From Pseudoalteromonas arabiensis (GTDB lineage: Bacteria > Pseudomonadota > Gammaproteobacteria > Enterobacterales > Alteromonadaceae), in the NCBI RefSeq assembly GCF_001550155.1, contig NZ_LRUF01000024.1, positions 36,598-100,597 of the forward strand: a DNA stretch of 64,000 nt, in the 5' to 3' direction. This document shows positions 8,228 through 17,920 of this stretch, in pieces. The position numbers were made by a program, and so were the translations under genes. Below the pieces are notes generated by a model. The model was not told the origin of the DNA. It was given only the letters and a program-made list of their open reading frames with translations, and ran no database searches. The stretch's first letter is position 1; every line of letters begins with the position of its first letter.

Positions 8228-9081
8228 TGACGTTGACTAACAATAACACCGGCGAATACCACCGCAATACTCACCCATTGCCACACAGTTAGTACTTCGC
8301 CTAGTAGGATGGCTGACAAAATTAACGCAAAAATAGGAATGAGGTTAGAGTAGGCGGCAGCTGTTAATACCGACACTTTACTGATGGCGTAATTGTACAT
8401 GCCATAGCCACCTAACGTGACACATGAGCCTAAATATAGAATGCTCAATAGGGCACTTAAATCATGCTGATTTTCGCTCGGTAGTTCGATAAAAAATAAA
8501 AAAGGCGCAAAGAACAAGCTACCACTAAAACCTTGAATTGCAATTAAGGTAAGGGGTGAATAGCGTGTCACTAAGTGTTTTACGCTTACGGTATAAAAGG
8601 CGGCGCACACCATCGCCATCAGTTCTAAAAAGTTACCAAGTAGTGGATTAGGGGCTTGTTCAGTGCTTGGTGATAACAGCGTTAATAAAATACTGCCACC
8701 AATACACAAGGTAAAACCAACGACAATAGCTTTACTGATGTACTCTTTTAATATTAAGAACGCCAAAATGGCGACAATAATTGGTAAACAAGAGACGATT
8801 ACCCCTGCTTGTGATGCTGACGTGTATTCAAGGGCATGCCCTTCAAATAAATAATAAAAACAGGGTTCAGCTAATGACATACCAATTAAATACTTCCAGT
8901 CACCTTGTTTAAACTCAAAGCGGATCACATAGCGCCATAAACATAAACAAATCAGTAATGTGGTTAGCATTCTTAAAAAAATCACTAACACAGGGTCGTA
9001 AACATTGATTGCGTGCTTTAACGCAATGTAAGAGCTACCCCATAAAAAGGTCGCGATGATTAAGCATATACTGGCTGGCAT
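8134..9081 (-). CDS. EamA/DMT-family transporter
   Basis: A 315-residue inner-membrane protein with about ten predicted transmembrane helices in two EamA repeats (about residues 1-135 and 148-285). It starts MPASICLIIATFLWGSSYIA, the usual DMT opening, and has the WGSSY motif. DMT proteins export or import amino acids, nucleobases or other metabolites; no substrate can be named. After the last helix there is an acidic hydrophilic tail of about 28 residues. That tail is encoded antisense to the sortase 3' end, so the tail or the overlap may be a recent stop-codon shift. Confidence 0.85.
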   Translation of the reverse strand: MPASICLIIATFLWGSSYIALKHAINVYDPVLVIFLRMLTTLLICLCLWRYVIRFEFKQGDWKYLIGMSLAEPCFYYLFEGHALEYTSASQAGVIVSCLPIIVAILAFLILKEYISKAIVVGFTLCIGGSILLTLLSPSTEQAPNPLLGNFLELMAMVCAAFYTVSVKHLVTRYSPLTLIAIQGFSGSLFFAPFLFFIELPSENQHDLSALLSILYLGSCVTLGGYGMYNYAISKVSVLTAAAYSNLIPIFALILSAILLGEVLTVWQWVSIAVVFAGVIVSQRHQELKVDVDDDNLSADTNSLNSVPDANESKG

Positions 9082-9203
9082 AGGTGTCGATATTGAGTAA
9101 AAAACGAGAGCGTGATCCTAGCATGAATTTTTTTTACTTGTTCAAAAACTGTTAACTGGTATATATAAATTCTCTATTATTTATTACAGACTTTAAAACA
9201 CAC

Positions 9204-10307
9204 ATGCAAAGGCCACACGTCGTTGTTGTAAAGCTAGGTACAAGTGTATTGACTGGCGGTACAGACAAATTAGATAAAGCACATATGGTTGAACTTGTTC
9301 GCCAATGTTGCGAATTAAAAAAACAGGGTTATCAGGTTGTTTTAGTATCAAGTGGCGCGGTTGCTGCTGGACGCGAGCAACTAGTTACCCCCTGTGGCCG
9401 TTCTTTGATTGAAAAACAAATGCTGGCCGCAATTGGTCAAGGGCAGCTTATTCATATTTGGCAGAGCTTGTTTGCTTTATATGGTGTGAATGTTGGGCAA
9501 ATGCTACTGACTCGCGCCGATGTAGAAGACCGTGAACGTTATTTAAACGCTCGCGATACCTTAAATGCGCTACTTGCTCACAATGTGGTGCCAATTATTA
9601 ACGAGAATGACGCCGTGGCCACCGCCGAAATTAAAGTCGGTGATAACGATAACTTATCTGCTTTAGTCGCGATTTTAGCAAATGCGGAAAAGCTGTTACT
9701 GTTAACTGACCAAGAAGGGCTATTTACTGGCGATCCTCGCTCTGATGCCAATGCAACACTTATCAACGAAGTTGAGCATATTAATGATGAACTCAGAGAG
9801 CTTGCTGGTGGCAGTGGTACAACACTTGGAACCGGTGGTATGGCAACCAAGCTGCAAGCTGCCGATATTGCACGTCGCGCGGGTGTTGAGGTGATTATTG
9901 CCAAAGGTGTGGGCAAAAATGTGATTTTAAATTGCATGGCCGACAAGCTTCCTGGTACACGTTTTTTAAAACTTACAGCGCCAAAAGATGGCCGCAAAAA
10001 GTGGTTACTTGCAGGGCCTAAAAGTACGGGGCAATTAGTGATTGACGATGGTGCAAGCCTTGCGCTTAAAGAGCGTGGCGCGAGCTTACTAGCAAAAGGT
10101 GTAAAGACTGTGCGAGGACAGTTTGAGCGCGGTGATGTGATTGAAGTAGTGTCTAATCAAGGGCAGTGTATTGCTAAAGGTCTTGTTAATTTTAACCACC
10201 AAGAAATTGATCAAATTAAAGGCTGCCATTCATCGCAAATAACCGAACTACTTGCATTTGCACCCAGCAGTGAAGTTATCCATCGAGATGATATGATTTT
10301 ACTGTAG
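9204..10307 (+). CDS. proB: Glutamate 5-kinase
   Basis: A 367-residue cytosolic enzyme that phosphorylates L-glutamate in the first step of proline synthesis. The amino acid kinase domain (about 1-255) has [12 protein letters not shown] at the start, [15 protein letters not shown], the glutamate-site INENDAVA and the nucleotide-binding [14 protein letters not shown]-terminal PUA domain (about 275-360) is present, as in full-length ProB (E. coli 367). The proA gene is not adjacent in this window. Transcription begins in the 122-base spacer divergent to the DMT gene. Confidence 0.96.
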   Translation: MQRPHVVVVKLGTSVLTGGTDKLDKAHMVELVRQCCELKKQGYQVVLVSSGAVAAGREQLVTPCGRSLIEKQMLAAIGQGQLIHIWQSLFALYGVNVGQMLLTRADVEDRERYLNARDTLNALLAHNVVPIINENDAVATAEIKVGDNDNLSALVAILANAEKLLLLTDQEGLFTGDPRSDANATLINEVEHINDELRELAGGSGTTLGTGGMATKLQAADIARRAGVEVIIAKGVGKNVILNCMADKLPGTRFLKLTAPKDGRKKWLLAGPKSTGQLVIDDGASLALKERGASLLAKGVKTVRGQFERGDVIEVVSNQGQCIAKGLVNFNHQEIDQIKGCHSSQITELLAFAPSSEVIHRDDMILL

Positions 10308-10371
10308 TTTTTTAGTAATTTTTATAAAGTTAACTAGACTAAAGTTATAGTTAGTTTAGGGGGCTTTCTAA

Positions 10372-11340
10372 ATGCCAGCAAACGCTTGCGGACATGACTG
10401 GATAATCTCAATAACGCAACAAGAAGAAGAGCCTGAACTTGATCAGGCGCTTATCAATGCGGTGACGGAGCTCGAAGAGTTTTCACGGTTCGCTATTTAT
10501 GTGAACAAGTTATTCAAACCTGGGCTACCAGCTCGTTTACTTAACAAAGACTCAGTTATTGAAGAGTTAAATGAGCATGAAGTAAGTGAGTTAATAGAGA
10601 AAGTCAGTCGCAACAAAATTCGCATTAGCCGCAATTATGGGGTTATTTCTACCTATGTGCCCATTTACCATATAGGAAATGTGATGGGTGTGCTGGTGAT
10701 AGAGTCTGAAAAAGAGCTTTCAGATCGCTCAAGTATGTTAGCCATTTATATGCTAAATATCTATGCTAACCAATTGTCATTGCTACACAAGTCTAAATTA
10801 GATCCCCTTACTGAGCTATTAAATAGACAAACCTTTGATAAAAAAGTGATTGATATCGCAGCAGAAGCGACACTTGAGCCAAAAGATCATCAATACCATC
10901 CTCACTGGTATCTGGCGATGGTGGACATTGATCATTTTAAACGTGTTAATGATAATTTTGGTCATGTTATTGGTGATGAAGTTATTTTACTGGTAGCCCA
11001 ATTGCTTAAAAATAATTTTCGCATTGAAGACTATGTTTTTCGTTACGGTGGTGAGGAATTTACTGTTTTGTTTCAAGCGTCTGATGAAACAGATGCGCGC
11101 AATGCACTTAATCGTTTTCGTGCTTGTGTCGCAGAGTATCCTTTTCCTCAAGTTGGAAATCTAACCGTCAGTTGCGGTTTTTTACCTATTTGTGAGTTTG
11201 AAATGGTCGCAAGCCTTGTTCAAAAAGCAGATGTTGCACTATATCATTCTAAAAATAATGGTCGTAATCAGGTAACATCGTACGCTGAGCTAGGGATTCA
11301 AGAGAGCAAACGCCCTGATGACTCAATAGAGCTTTTTTGA
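10372..11340 (+). CDS. Diguanylate cyclase (GGDEF domain, GAF-like N-terminus)
   Basis: A 322-residue soluble protein. Residues ~20-140 look like a GAF-type sensor fold ending in a helical linker. The GGDEF domain (about 148-305) starts at DPLTELLNR and has the active-site signature GGEEF. The product-inhibition I-site RIED lies five residues before GGEEF, so feedback by c-di-GMP should be intact. The substrate is two GTP, the product c-di-GMP. There is no transmembrane helix, so the signal is cytosolic. The start at 10372 follows an AGGGGG stretch about 9 bases upstream. Confidence 0.9.
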   Translation: MPANACGHDWIISITQQEEEPELDQALINAVTELEEFSRFAIYVNKLFKPGLPARLLNKDSVIEELNEHEVSELIEKVSRNKIRISRNYGVISTYVPIYHIGNVMGVLVIESEKELSDRSSMLAIYMLNIYANQLSLLHKSKLDPLTELLNRQTFDKKVIDIAAEATLEPKDHQYHPHWYLAMVDIDHFKRVNDNFGHVIGDEVILLVAQLLKNNFRIEDYVFRYGGEEFTVLFQASDETDARNALNRFRACVAEYPFPQVGNLTVSCGFLPICEFEMVASLVQKADVALYHSKNNGRNQVTSYAELGIQESKRPDDSIELF

Positions 11341-11396
11341 ATCTGTTGTCGCGATTATTGCTGTGTTAAAATTGCCCACCATCAATTTTAATCAGT

Positions 11397-11768
11397 ATGA
11401 GATTTTACATGAAGTTTGTTCGTTGGTTACTCGGTCGCATTATTTTATTCTTTGATTTTATTTTTACACCACGCAGTAAAAAACGTCCTGCGGCTGAGCA
11501 AGCTGCACTTGATTCAGTGACATCGCAATTTAAATTGTACCAATTCAAAGCATGTCCTTTTTGCGTAAAAGTACGTCGTGCTATTAAGCGTCAAGGCTTA
11601 GCCATTGAAACCCGTGATGCGAAAGGTAACCAGCAATTTCGTCAAGAGTTACACGAGCAGGGTGGAAAAATTAAAGTACCTTGTTTACGTATTGAAGAAA
11701 ACGGCCAAGTAACTTGGTTGTACGAATCAAACGATATCATTGCTTATTTAGATAAAGTCGCTGCATAA
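11397..11768 (+). CDS. Membrane-anchored glutaredoxin-like protein
   Basis: A 123-residue protein. An N-terminal hydrophobic/aromatic segment (about 5-24, [14 protein letters not shown]) probably anchors it in the inner membrane, followed by a basic linker. The glutaredoxin fold (about 43-120) has the active site CPFC and the cis-proline motif KVPC. It likely reduces disulfides or glutathione mixed disulfides on the cytosolic face. A second ATG at 11409 is an alternative start that keeps the anchor. It lies 56 bases after the diguanylate cyclase gene with no clear terminator between them. Confidence 0.85.
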   Translation: MRFYMKFVRWLLGRIILFFDFIFTPRSKKRPAAEQAALDSVTSQFKLYQFKACPFCVKVRRAIKRQGLAIETRDAKGNQQFRQELHEQGGKIKVPCLRIEENGQVTWLYESNDIIAYLDKVAA

Positions 11769-11847
11769 AGCGGCTTTTCACTTCGATTATAGCCCGTGCT
11801 GTGCTAGCATTTGGCAAATTTTTAATTGTCTTTTGAGAGATATAACC

Positions 11848-13332
11848 ATGACAATTCGCACCCGTGTTGCTCCGTCACCAACAGGTGACCCGCACCTAGG
11901 TACTGCATACATCGCATTATTTAACTACTGTTTTGCTAAGCAGCAAGGCGGTGAGTTTGTGTTACGTATTGAAGATACAGACCAAGTTCGTAGTACACCA
12001 GAATCAGAGCAAGCTATTATGGATAGCTTACAATGGTTAGGCTTAAACTGGGATCATGGTCCAGATGTGGGCGGTGAGTTTGGTCCATACCGTCAATCTG
12101 AGCGTAGCGATTTATATAAGAAATTTGCGCATCAGTTAGTTGAACAGGGTAAAGCATTTTACTGTTTTGCAACCAGCGAAGAGCTAGACCAAATGCGTGA
12201 AGAGCAAATGGCCGAAGGCCTACGCCCTAAATACGATGGTCGTGGTTTAAATCTTTCAGAAGACGAAATCAAAGCGAACCTTGAAGCAGGTAAGCCATAC
12301 GTAATACGTATGAAGATCCCAAGTGAGGGCACGTTTAAGTTTAACGACTACCTACGTGGCGAAATTGAGATCCCATGGGAAAACGTAGACATGCAAGTGC
12401 TACTTAAAGCAGATGGCTTCCCAACATACTTCCTTGCTAACGTTGTTGATGATCACCACATGCAAATTAGCCATATCTTCCGTGGTGAAGAGTGGATCAA
12501 CTCAGCGCCTAAGCTATTAAAATTATACGAAGACTTCGGTTGGGAAGCGCCAGTACTTGGCCACTTACCGTTACTACGTAACCCAGATAAGTCAAAATTA
12601 TCGAAACGTAAAAACCCAACTTCAATCAATTACTATAAAGAAATGGGTTACCTACCAGAGGCGCTATTAAACTATTTAGGCCGTATGGGTTGGTCAATGC
12701 CTGATGAGCGTGAAAAGTTCACCTTAGATGAGATGATTGAACACTTTGATATGAAGCGTGTATCACTGGGTGGGCCTATTTTCGACGTGGATAAGCTTAG
12801 CTGGTTAAACGGTATGTGGATCCGTGAGAATTTATCTGATGCAGAACTAATGCAACGTTTTGTTGATTGGAAATTTAATTCTGAGCTATTCGCTAAAGTA
12901 TTACCAGAAGCAAAAACACGTATTAATACGCTTTCAGACATGGTTGACCTTGCGGGTCACTTTGTGGGTGGTATTCCAAGTTACGACCCTGCGCTATTAA
13001 CGGCAGGTAAAGCGGGTGAAGATGTAACTCGCCAAGCATTACAGTTCTTTATCTGGCAACTTGAAGGCTTACGCAGCTGGGAGAAGTCAGAGATTTTTGC
13101 GATTGCAAAAGCGGTTGCAACTTTCCATGAATTGAAGATTAAAGACTTCCTTGAGCCAATTTTTGTGGCTATCACAGGGAAGACTTCATCAACATCGGTT
13201 CTTGATGCGATGGAAATTTTAGGTTCTGACCTTTCACGTGCACGTTTACGTGTGGCACTCGCGCATATTGGTGTATCGAAGAAGCAAGCGAAAAATATTG
13301 AGCGTGCTTATCGGGATTATCCACAAGCATAG
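11848..13332 (+). CDS. gltX: Glutamyl-tRNA synthetase
   Basis: A 494-residue class I aminoacyl-tRNA synthetase charging tRNA-Glu. The nucleotide-binding signature is HLGTAY in [16 protein letters not shown], and the KMSKS-type loop is LSKRK near residue 255. I chose the ATG at 11848 because GAGAGA lies just upstream and the family begins [11 protein letters not shown]; an in-frame ATG at 11833 would overlap that ribosome site. A strong terminator follows at 13351, so it ends its transcript. Confidence 0.96.
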   Translation: MTIRTRVAPSPTGDPHLGTAYIALFNYCFAKQQGGEFVLRIEDTDQVRSTPESEQAIMDSLQWLGLNWDHGPDVGGEFGPYRQSERSDLYKKFAHQLVEQGKAFYCFATSEELDQMREEQMAEGLRPKYDGRGLNLSEDEIKANLEAGKPYVIRMKIPSEGTFKFNDYLRGEIEIPWENVDMQVLLKADGFPTYFLANVVDDHHMQISHIFRGEEWINSAPKLLKLYEDFGWEAPVLGHLPLLRNPDKSKLSKRKNPTSINYYKEMGYLPEALLNYLGRMGWSMPDEREKFTLDEMIEHFDMKRVSLGGPIFDVDKLSWLNGMWIRENLSDAELMQRFVDWKFNSELFAKVLPEAKTRINTLSDMVDLAGHFVGGIPSYDPALLTAGKAGEDVTRQALQFFIWQLEGLRSWEKSEIFAIAKAVATFHELKIKDFLEPIFVAITGKTSSTSVLDAMEILGSDLSRARLRVALAHIGVSKKQAKNIERAYRDYPQA

Positions 13333-13350
13333 CTTTACTATGCAATCTAC

Positions 13351-13384
13351 AATAAAGCCGAGCTCAGCTCGGCTTTATTGTTTT
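13351..13384 (+). terminator. Rho-independent terminator after gltX
   Basis: A perfect GC-rich stem (AATAAAGCCGAG paired with CTCGGCTTTATT) is followed by TGTTTT, 19 bases after the gltX stop. Confidence 0.85.
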
Positions 13385-13678
13385 CGCCTCTAAACCATCT
13401 ACTTCAGTAGGTGGTTATCACCATTTAAGCTATGCATGGAAAAATACTCATGTTAATGCCTTAGTTGATTTTTTATTAAATGATTTTGTGTGGAAATAGT
13501 TCGTCAGTTTTTATTTAGTAACGGTTGTGTACAAAAAGATACAAGATCGCCCAGAGTGTTTTCTAAGCACTCTTATGTTTTTTGTTCTTAAACGTTGAAT
13601 TGTGAACAGATTCGACCTCTCTCCCCATTTTTTCTGGTAGAATAGTCAGGTTATAAGTAGTTTAAGCAGTGAACAATT
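13385..13678. other. Intergenic region with probable promoter for the DUF3581 gene
   Basis: This stretch holds no credible open frame. A TAGAAT hexamer near 13640, about 35 bases before the DUF3581 start, is a plausible -10 element. No convincing palindrome or RNA structure was seen in the rest. Confidence 0.35.
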
Positions 13679-14380
13679 ATGTTAAGTCCTTATTATCAGC
13701 AGCACGCTGATTATGTTTCTATCTCTCGTGAGCAGGGAAGTCGTTTTGCTAAGTCTGTAGCGGATGATTTCAATCCACTTCACGACATCGACGCAAAAAA
13801 GTTTTGTGTACCCGGTGATCTTCTTTTTTCACTTGTATTAAACCAATACGGCATCAGTGAGAAAATGGAATTCACTTTTGCAGGCATGGTGGATGAAACA
13901 TCGCAATTAACTTTTCCTGCTGGGGCTGATGAATTTGCCATTACTGATGGTGATAAAATCATGCTTAAAGTGAAGCGTGAAGGGGCTGTAAGCCAATGCG
14001 CTAAACTTACAAATAGTTTGATTAAGAACTATGTTGAGTTTTCAGGTGCCGCATTTCCGCATGTTATTATCCCATTAATGGCGAAACAAGATGTAATGAT
14101 TAACCCTGCAAGACCTATGGTTATTTATGAATCAATGCTAATTAATCTAGAGCGTCTTGATATTGAAGAGCCAGAGCTTGAGTTTGTTGAACCTGATTTC
14201 ACTTACACAGGCAAACGCGGAAAAATTATCTTACGATTTAATTTACTAGAAAATGGTGAGAAAGTCGGTTCAGGTGAAAAGCACATGGTTGTTTCTGGCA
14301 TTCGCGAGTACTGCCAAGCAACGGTTGATGAATTAATTAGTTTTTATAATCAACGTAAAAGTACACTAAACCACGCTTAA
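13679..14380 (+). CDS. DUF3581 family protein
   Basis: A 233-residue cytosolic protein. The N-terminus (LSPYYQQHADYVSISREQG) and the segment DDFNPLHDIDAKKFCVPGDLL match DUF3581. The NPLH...D pattern resembles the hotdog/MaoC-like dehydratase fold, suggesting a thioester-related role, but this is inference. It stands alone between two terminators and is therefore monocistronic. Confidence 0.82.
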   Translation: MLSPYYQQHADYVSISREQGSRFAKSVADDFNPLHDIDAKKFCVPGDLLFSLVLNQYGISEKMEFTFAGMVDETSQLTFPAGADEFAITDGDKIMLKVKREGAVSQCAKLTNSLIKNYVEFSGAAFPHVIIPLMAKQDVMINPARPMVIYESMLINLERLDIEEPELEFVEPDFTYTGKRGKIILRFNLLENGEKVGSGEKHMVVSGIREYCQATVDELISFYNQRKSTLNHA

Positions 14381-14396
14381 TTGTACTGTTTTAGAT

Positions 14397-14420
14397 AAAA
14401 GGCGCATTAGCGCCTTTTTT
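14397..14420 (+). terminator. Rho-independent terminator after the DUF3581 gene
   Basis: Stem AAAAGGCGC / GCGCCTTTT with a four-base loop is followed by a T run, 17 bases after the stop codon. A close T run on the + strand gives it clear direction. Confidence 0.85.
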
Positions 14421-14473
14421 GTTTGTGGCCATGTGCGTACAATACTCGCTTTATAGCCAATGTACTTCATATC

Positions 14474-15709
14474 ATGTCAGTAGCGACTTTTTCAGAATTA
14501 AACCTTGCCCCCGAACTTTTAGAAGCTCTGCAAGCGGAAAATTATCAAACCCCAACTGCAATTCAAGCGCAGACAATCCCGCTTATTTTATCGGGCGCTG
14601 ACGTGATGGGCAGTGCACAAACAGGAACAGGTAAAACCGCTGCGTTTGTGTTACCTCTACTGCATAATTTGTTATCTGAAAAGGTACTCCCTGACACGGT
14701 TAAAATACTTATTTTAACGCCAACTCGCGAGCTTGCTCAGCAAGTATTTGCAAGTGTAGAGCGCTATGGTGCTAACACCGCAATTAAAGCAGCACTTGCT
14801 TATGGCGGTGCCAGTATTGGGCCACAGATCAAAGCCATAAAAGGCGCACAGCTTGTGGTAGCAACACCTGGGCGCTTACTTGATCATGTGATTAAAGGCA
14901 GTATTAAGCTTTCAAGCATTAATGCCTTGGTGTTTGATGAGGCTGATCGCATGCTTGATATGGGATTCATCGACGAGATAAAACGTATCTTGCGACATGT
15001 GCCAAAAGCGCGTCAAACCTTACTTTTTTCAGCCACATTTGATGACAGCATTTTTAACCTTAGCAAACAGCTCTTAAATGACCCTAAGTTGGTTGAAGTG
15101 AATAAACGTAATTCCGCTGCGACAGAAGTAGAGCAAGTTGTTTATGCGGTTGATGAAGATCGCAAGCGTGAGTTGGTGTCACATATGATTGGTATGAAAA
15201 ACTGGCAACAAGTGCTGATATTTACCCGTACCAAACAAACCGCTGATTTACTTGCTAAAGAAATGTGTAAAGATGGACTAAAAACCGAATCCATCCACGG
15301 TGATAAAAGCCAAGGCGCACGTGACAAGGCACTACAAAACTTTAAATCTGGCGCAACGCGTGTACTTGTGGCAACAGATGTTGCTGCGCGTGGTCTTGAT
15401 ATTGCCTCTTTAAGGTACGTGATAAACTATGAACTGCCTTATGTTGCAGAGGATTATGTGCACCGAATAGGCCGTACTGGGCGAGCGGGTGAAAAAGGTT
15501 TTGCAATGTCGCTGGTGAGTATTGACGAGCAATACCTGCTTGATGAAATTGATATTCTGCTCGATACACGCCTTACACCGCAGTGGTTACCCGGTTATGA
15601 ACCTGACTTAAGCAAAGAGCCGAAACAAATCAGAAAAAACACCAATAAAGCACGTCGTTCACGAGACAAAAAACGTATTTTAGGAAAAAAAAGTCCGAGA
15701 CGTCGTTAA
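14474..15709 (+). CDS. DEAD-box ATP-dependent RNA helicase (RhlE-like)
   Basis: A 411-residue helicase starting MSVATFSELNLAPELLEAL at the ATG at 14474; the in-frame upstream extension looks non-native. The motifs appear in order: Q motif (PTAIQAQTIP), Walker A AQTGTGKT, PTRELAQQ, TPGRLLDH, DEAD as VFDEADRMLDMGF, SAT, and motif VI HRIGRTGRAGEKG. A basic C-terminal tail (KARRSRDKKR...) may bind RNA. It unwinds structured RNA in ribosome assembly or mRNA decay. It is closer to RhlE than to SrmB, whose orthologue is elsewhere in this window (53563-54795). Confidence 0.88.
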   Translation: MSVATFSELNLAPELLEALQAENYQTPTAIQAQTIPLILSGADVMGSAQTGTGKTAAFVLPLLHNLLSEKVLPDTVKILILTPTRELAQQVFASVERYGANTAIKAALAYGGASIGPQIKAIKGAQLVVATPGRLLDHVIKGSIKLSSINALVFDEADRMLDMGFIDEIKRILRHVPKARQTLLFSATFDDSIFNLSKQLLNDPKLVEVNKRNSAATEVEQVVYAVDEDRKRELVSHMIGMKNWQQVLIFTRTKQTADLLAKEMCKDGLKTESIHGDKSQGARDKALQNFKSGATRVLVATDVAARGLDIASLRYVINYELPYVAEDYVHRIGRTGRAGEKGFAMSLVSIDEQYLLDEIDILLDTRLTPQWLPGYEPDLSKEPKQIRKNTNKARRSRDKKRILGKKSPRRR

Positions 15710-15756
15710 ATTTGGCGTATATTTAAACTATCCACTGGTTAATTTGAGTGTGTAGT

Positions 15757-16722
15757 ATGTTTGAAGCCAATAAATGTGCATTTCGTCAACCGGACAACCA
15801 GTTTTCGCTACAAAAGTGGCAAAAAACAATCGATTTAATGACTGAGCTATTTTCTGCGCCAGCTGGTTTTATCGTGCAGAAAAGTGATGATGCGTATCGC
15901 ATCATTGTGTCAAGCCAACAACAAGAAAACCCCTATGATGTTGGTGCAGAATCAAGTGCTGACGATAATATCTTTTGTAAGCGAGTGGTGCGTGATTTAG
16001 CACCACTTTATGTCCCGCATGTGAGTGAGGACAGTCAGTGGCATGACAGTCCCTACATTAAAGATGGCATTGAATCATATTTGGGTGTACCAATTTGTTG
16101 GCCCAATGGAGAGCCATTTGGCACATTTTGTGTGATGGATTTTGAGCAAACTCATTATCAACCAAGCCTAATAGAGCTGATAAAGCAACTTAGAGACATG
16201 GTTGAAGATGATTTAGCACTGTTAGATAGTTTCGCACAAATGCGTGAAATTGCGATGCTAGACCCATTAACGAATATCTATAACCGCCGCGCCCTCGATT
16301 TACTTTCGCAACATAAATTAAATCTAGCAGCTCGTCTAGGCTTTGAAGTATGCTGCTTATTTATTGATATTAATGACTTTAAACCGCTTAATGATAATTA
16401 TGGTCATGAGGTAGGAGATCAAGCTCTAATTAGCCTTGCTGACACAATGAAAGGCACCTTACGAGAGGCTGATATTATCGGTCGATTAGGCGGTGATGAG
16501 TTTGTTGCGCTTCTTCAAGTTAATAATGGTGATTGTATCGATACGATTATGAAAAAGCTTGAAAGCACGTTTAAGGCAAACCTGCAAAGTCAGGGCTTGC
16601 CAGAGCTTAGCCTTAGTATCGGCTATGCCGCACTTGGTCATCGTGCTGAAACATTTGCTGAACTACTAAAACGTGCAGATGAAGATATGTATGAGAAAAA
16701 GCAAGCCTCTAAGCGTGTTTAG
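15757..16722 (+). CDS. Sensor diguanylate cyclase (GAF-GGDEF)
   Basis: A 321-residue protein beginning at the ATG at 15757 (a GTG three codons upstream is an alternative). A GAF domain (about 15-150) ends in GVPICWPNGEPFGTFCVMD. A GGDEF domain (about 165-315) starts DPLTNIYNRR and contains the active signature GGDEF, preceded by an I-site READ five residues upstream. It should make c-di-GMP and be inhibited by it. No membrane segment is seen, so the signal is cytosolic. It ends four bases into the convergent MTHFR-like gene. Confidence 0.9.
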   Translation: MFEANKCAFRQPDNQFSLQKWQKTIDLMTELFSAPAGFIVQKSDDAYRIIVSSQQQENPYDVGAESSADDNIFCKRVVRDLAPLYVPHVSEDSQWHDSPYIKDGIESYLGVPICWPNGEPFGTFCVMDFEQTHYQPSLIELIKQLRDMVEDDLALLDSFAQMREIAMLDPLTNIYNRRALDLLSQHKLNLAARLGFEVCCLFIDINDFKPLNDNYGHEVGDQALISLADTMKGTLREADIIGRLGGDEFVALLQVNNGDCIDTIMKKLESTFKANLQSQGLPELSLSIGYAALGHRAETFAELLKRADEDMYEKKQASKRV

Positions 16723-17675
16723 GCTATTTGCTTTTCTGCTAGGTTTAATTCCATCGTTGCTTTAAGTAAACGGTAAAGATTGATAGATGCATCAATTTCT
16801 TCTTTACGGTTAGTTAAACTCTCAATATTTAAGCCAAGCGGTACATTTAAATGCGCACAGCTTTGTAATATTAGGTCTAGATTCTCACGACAAATACGTA
16901 CAGACTCGCTCAGTGGGTTAGCGGAATCAAGCATGCGCCATTTTGTTGCTTCTGGTACAGATATGCCCAACCACTGCATAAACTCAAGTGTTTTCTCACC
17001 ACCACAGGGTGTGAAAGTAAGAATGATTCGTTTCGGTGAAATGCTAAGCGCTTTACAGCTACGCGCATAACTGGTGATTAAATCGATTGTGGCTTGTGCG
17101 TTATACACAGCTTGGGAGATAAAAAACTGACAACCTTGTTCCGTTTTTTCAAGCAATCGCTCATGCTCATTGCGTTTGCTGGCATGACGCTCTGCTATAG
17201 TAACGCCACCTAAAAATATATCATTATCTTGTTTTTGAAGTGTTTTATAAGCATCTGGCAGGCTCAATTTGATATCGCCATGAGATGATGGGCTACCAAC
17301 TAACACTAAGTTTTTTAAATCAAAATCATTACGAGTTTCTGCTAGCCATTCGTTAAACTCAGCTTCACCGCGTTGAGCAACGCTTTTGTACGTAATGACA
17401 TCTTGTTGAGACAAGTTACGTAATAAATGAGAGTACTCCCGTGGATCGACGGTTTCTTTGAATGGAAATGGGCGTGGTTTTGCCGTACGGCTACTTTCAT
17501 CTTGAATGTCATAGATAATCACACCATCGTATTCAATTTCGTGTAAGCGACCTAATAGCTTTTGCGCAATGGTTTCAAGCTGAGCTTTATCAGTGCCAGA
17601 TTTAGGCGGTGTGGTACCAATAAGGTAAACACCTTGATTGGTGTCTTCAATTTTCTCTTGTAATGATAAAGCCAT
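16719..17675 (-). CDS. Methylenetetrahydrofolate reductase-like protein
   Basis: A protein of about 318 residues starting MALSLQEKIEDTNQG; GAGG lies immediately upstream, and an in-frame ATG three codons before is possible. It has the TIM-barrel features of the MTHFR family: YDIQDESSR near the N-terminus, LVLVGSPSS, FLGGVTIAERH and a long C-terminal helix. It is distinct from the usual E. coli MetF, being about 20 residues longer and with unfamiliar N-terminal motifs. The substrate (methylene-THF or a related pterin or flavin substrate) is therefore not certain. It is convergent with, and overlaps by four bases, the diguanylate cyclase gene. Confidence 0.65.
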   Translation of the reverse strand: MALSLQEKIEDTNQGVYLIGTTPPKSGTDKAQLETIAQKLLGRLHEIEYDGVIIYDIQDESSRTAKPRPFPFKETVDPREYSHLLRNLSQQDVITYKSVAQRGEAEFNEWLAETRNDFDLKNLVLVGSPSSHGDIKLSLPDAYKTLQKQDNDIFLGGVTIAERHASKRNEHERLLEKTEQGCQFFISQAVYNAQATIDLITSYARSCKALSISPKRIILTFTPCGGEKTLEFMQWLGISVPEATKWRMLDSANPLSESVRICRENLDLILQSCAHLNVPLGLNIESLTNRKEEIDASINLYRLLKATMELNLAEKQIA

Positions 17676-17920
17676 AATCCTCATTCCAGCTGTAGTTGCG
17701 TCTATGAGGATAATATAGCAGCCATTTAGACGTCTAGATAGATTTTTTTCGTGAAAGTTTTTCAATGACTATGAATTTTGCTCAACTTAAGAGGCCGTTG
17801 TTCGTAAAAATTGACACACCTGTTTACATTAATTCTGCCTTCAACCCTCATATTTTCTGGTACTTTGGTGCATAATCAACGATTAATAACTATGAGAAAA
17901 ATAACTAACAAGGGAACATA

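Noticed and set aside
9578..9997. 139-codon minus-strand frame
   Set aside because: It is a reflection of proB codon bias; proB on the other strand is unmistakable.
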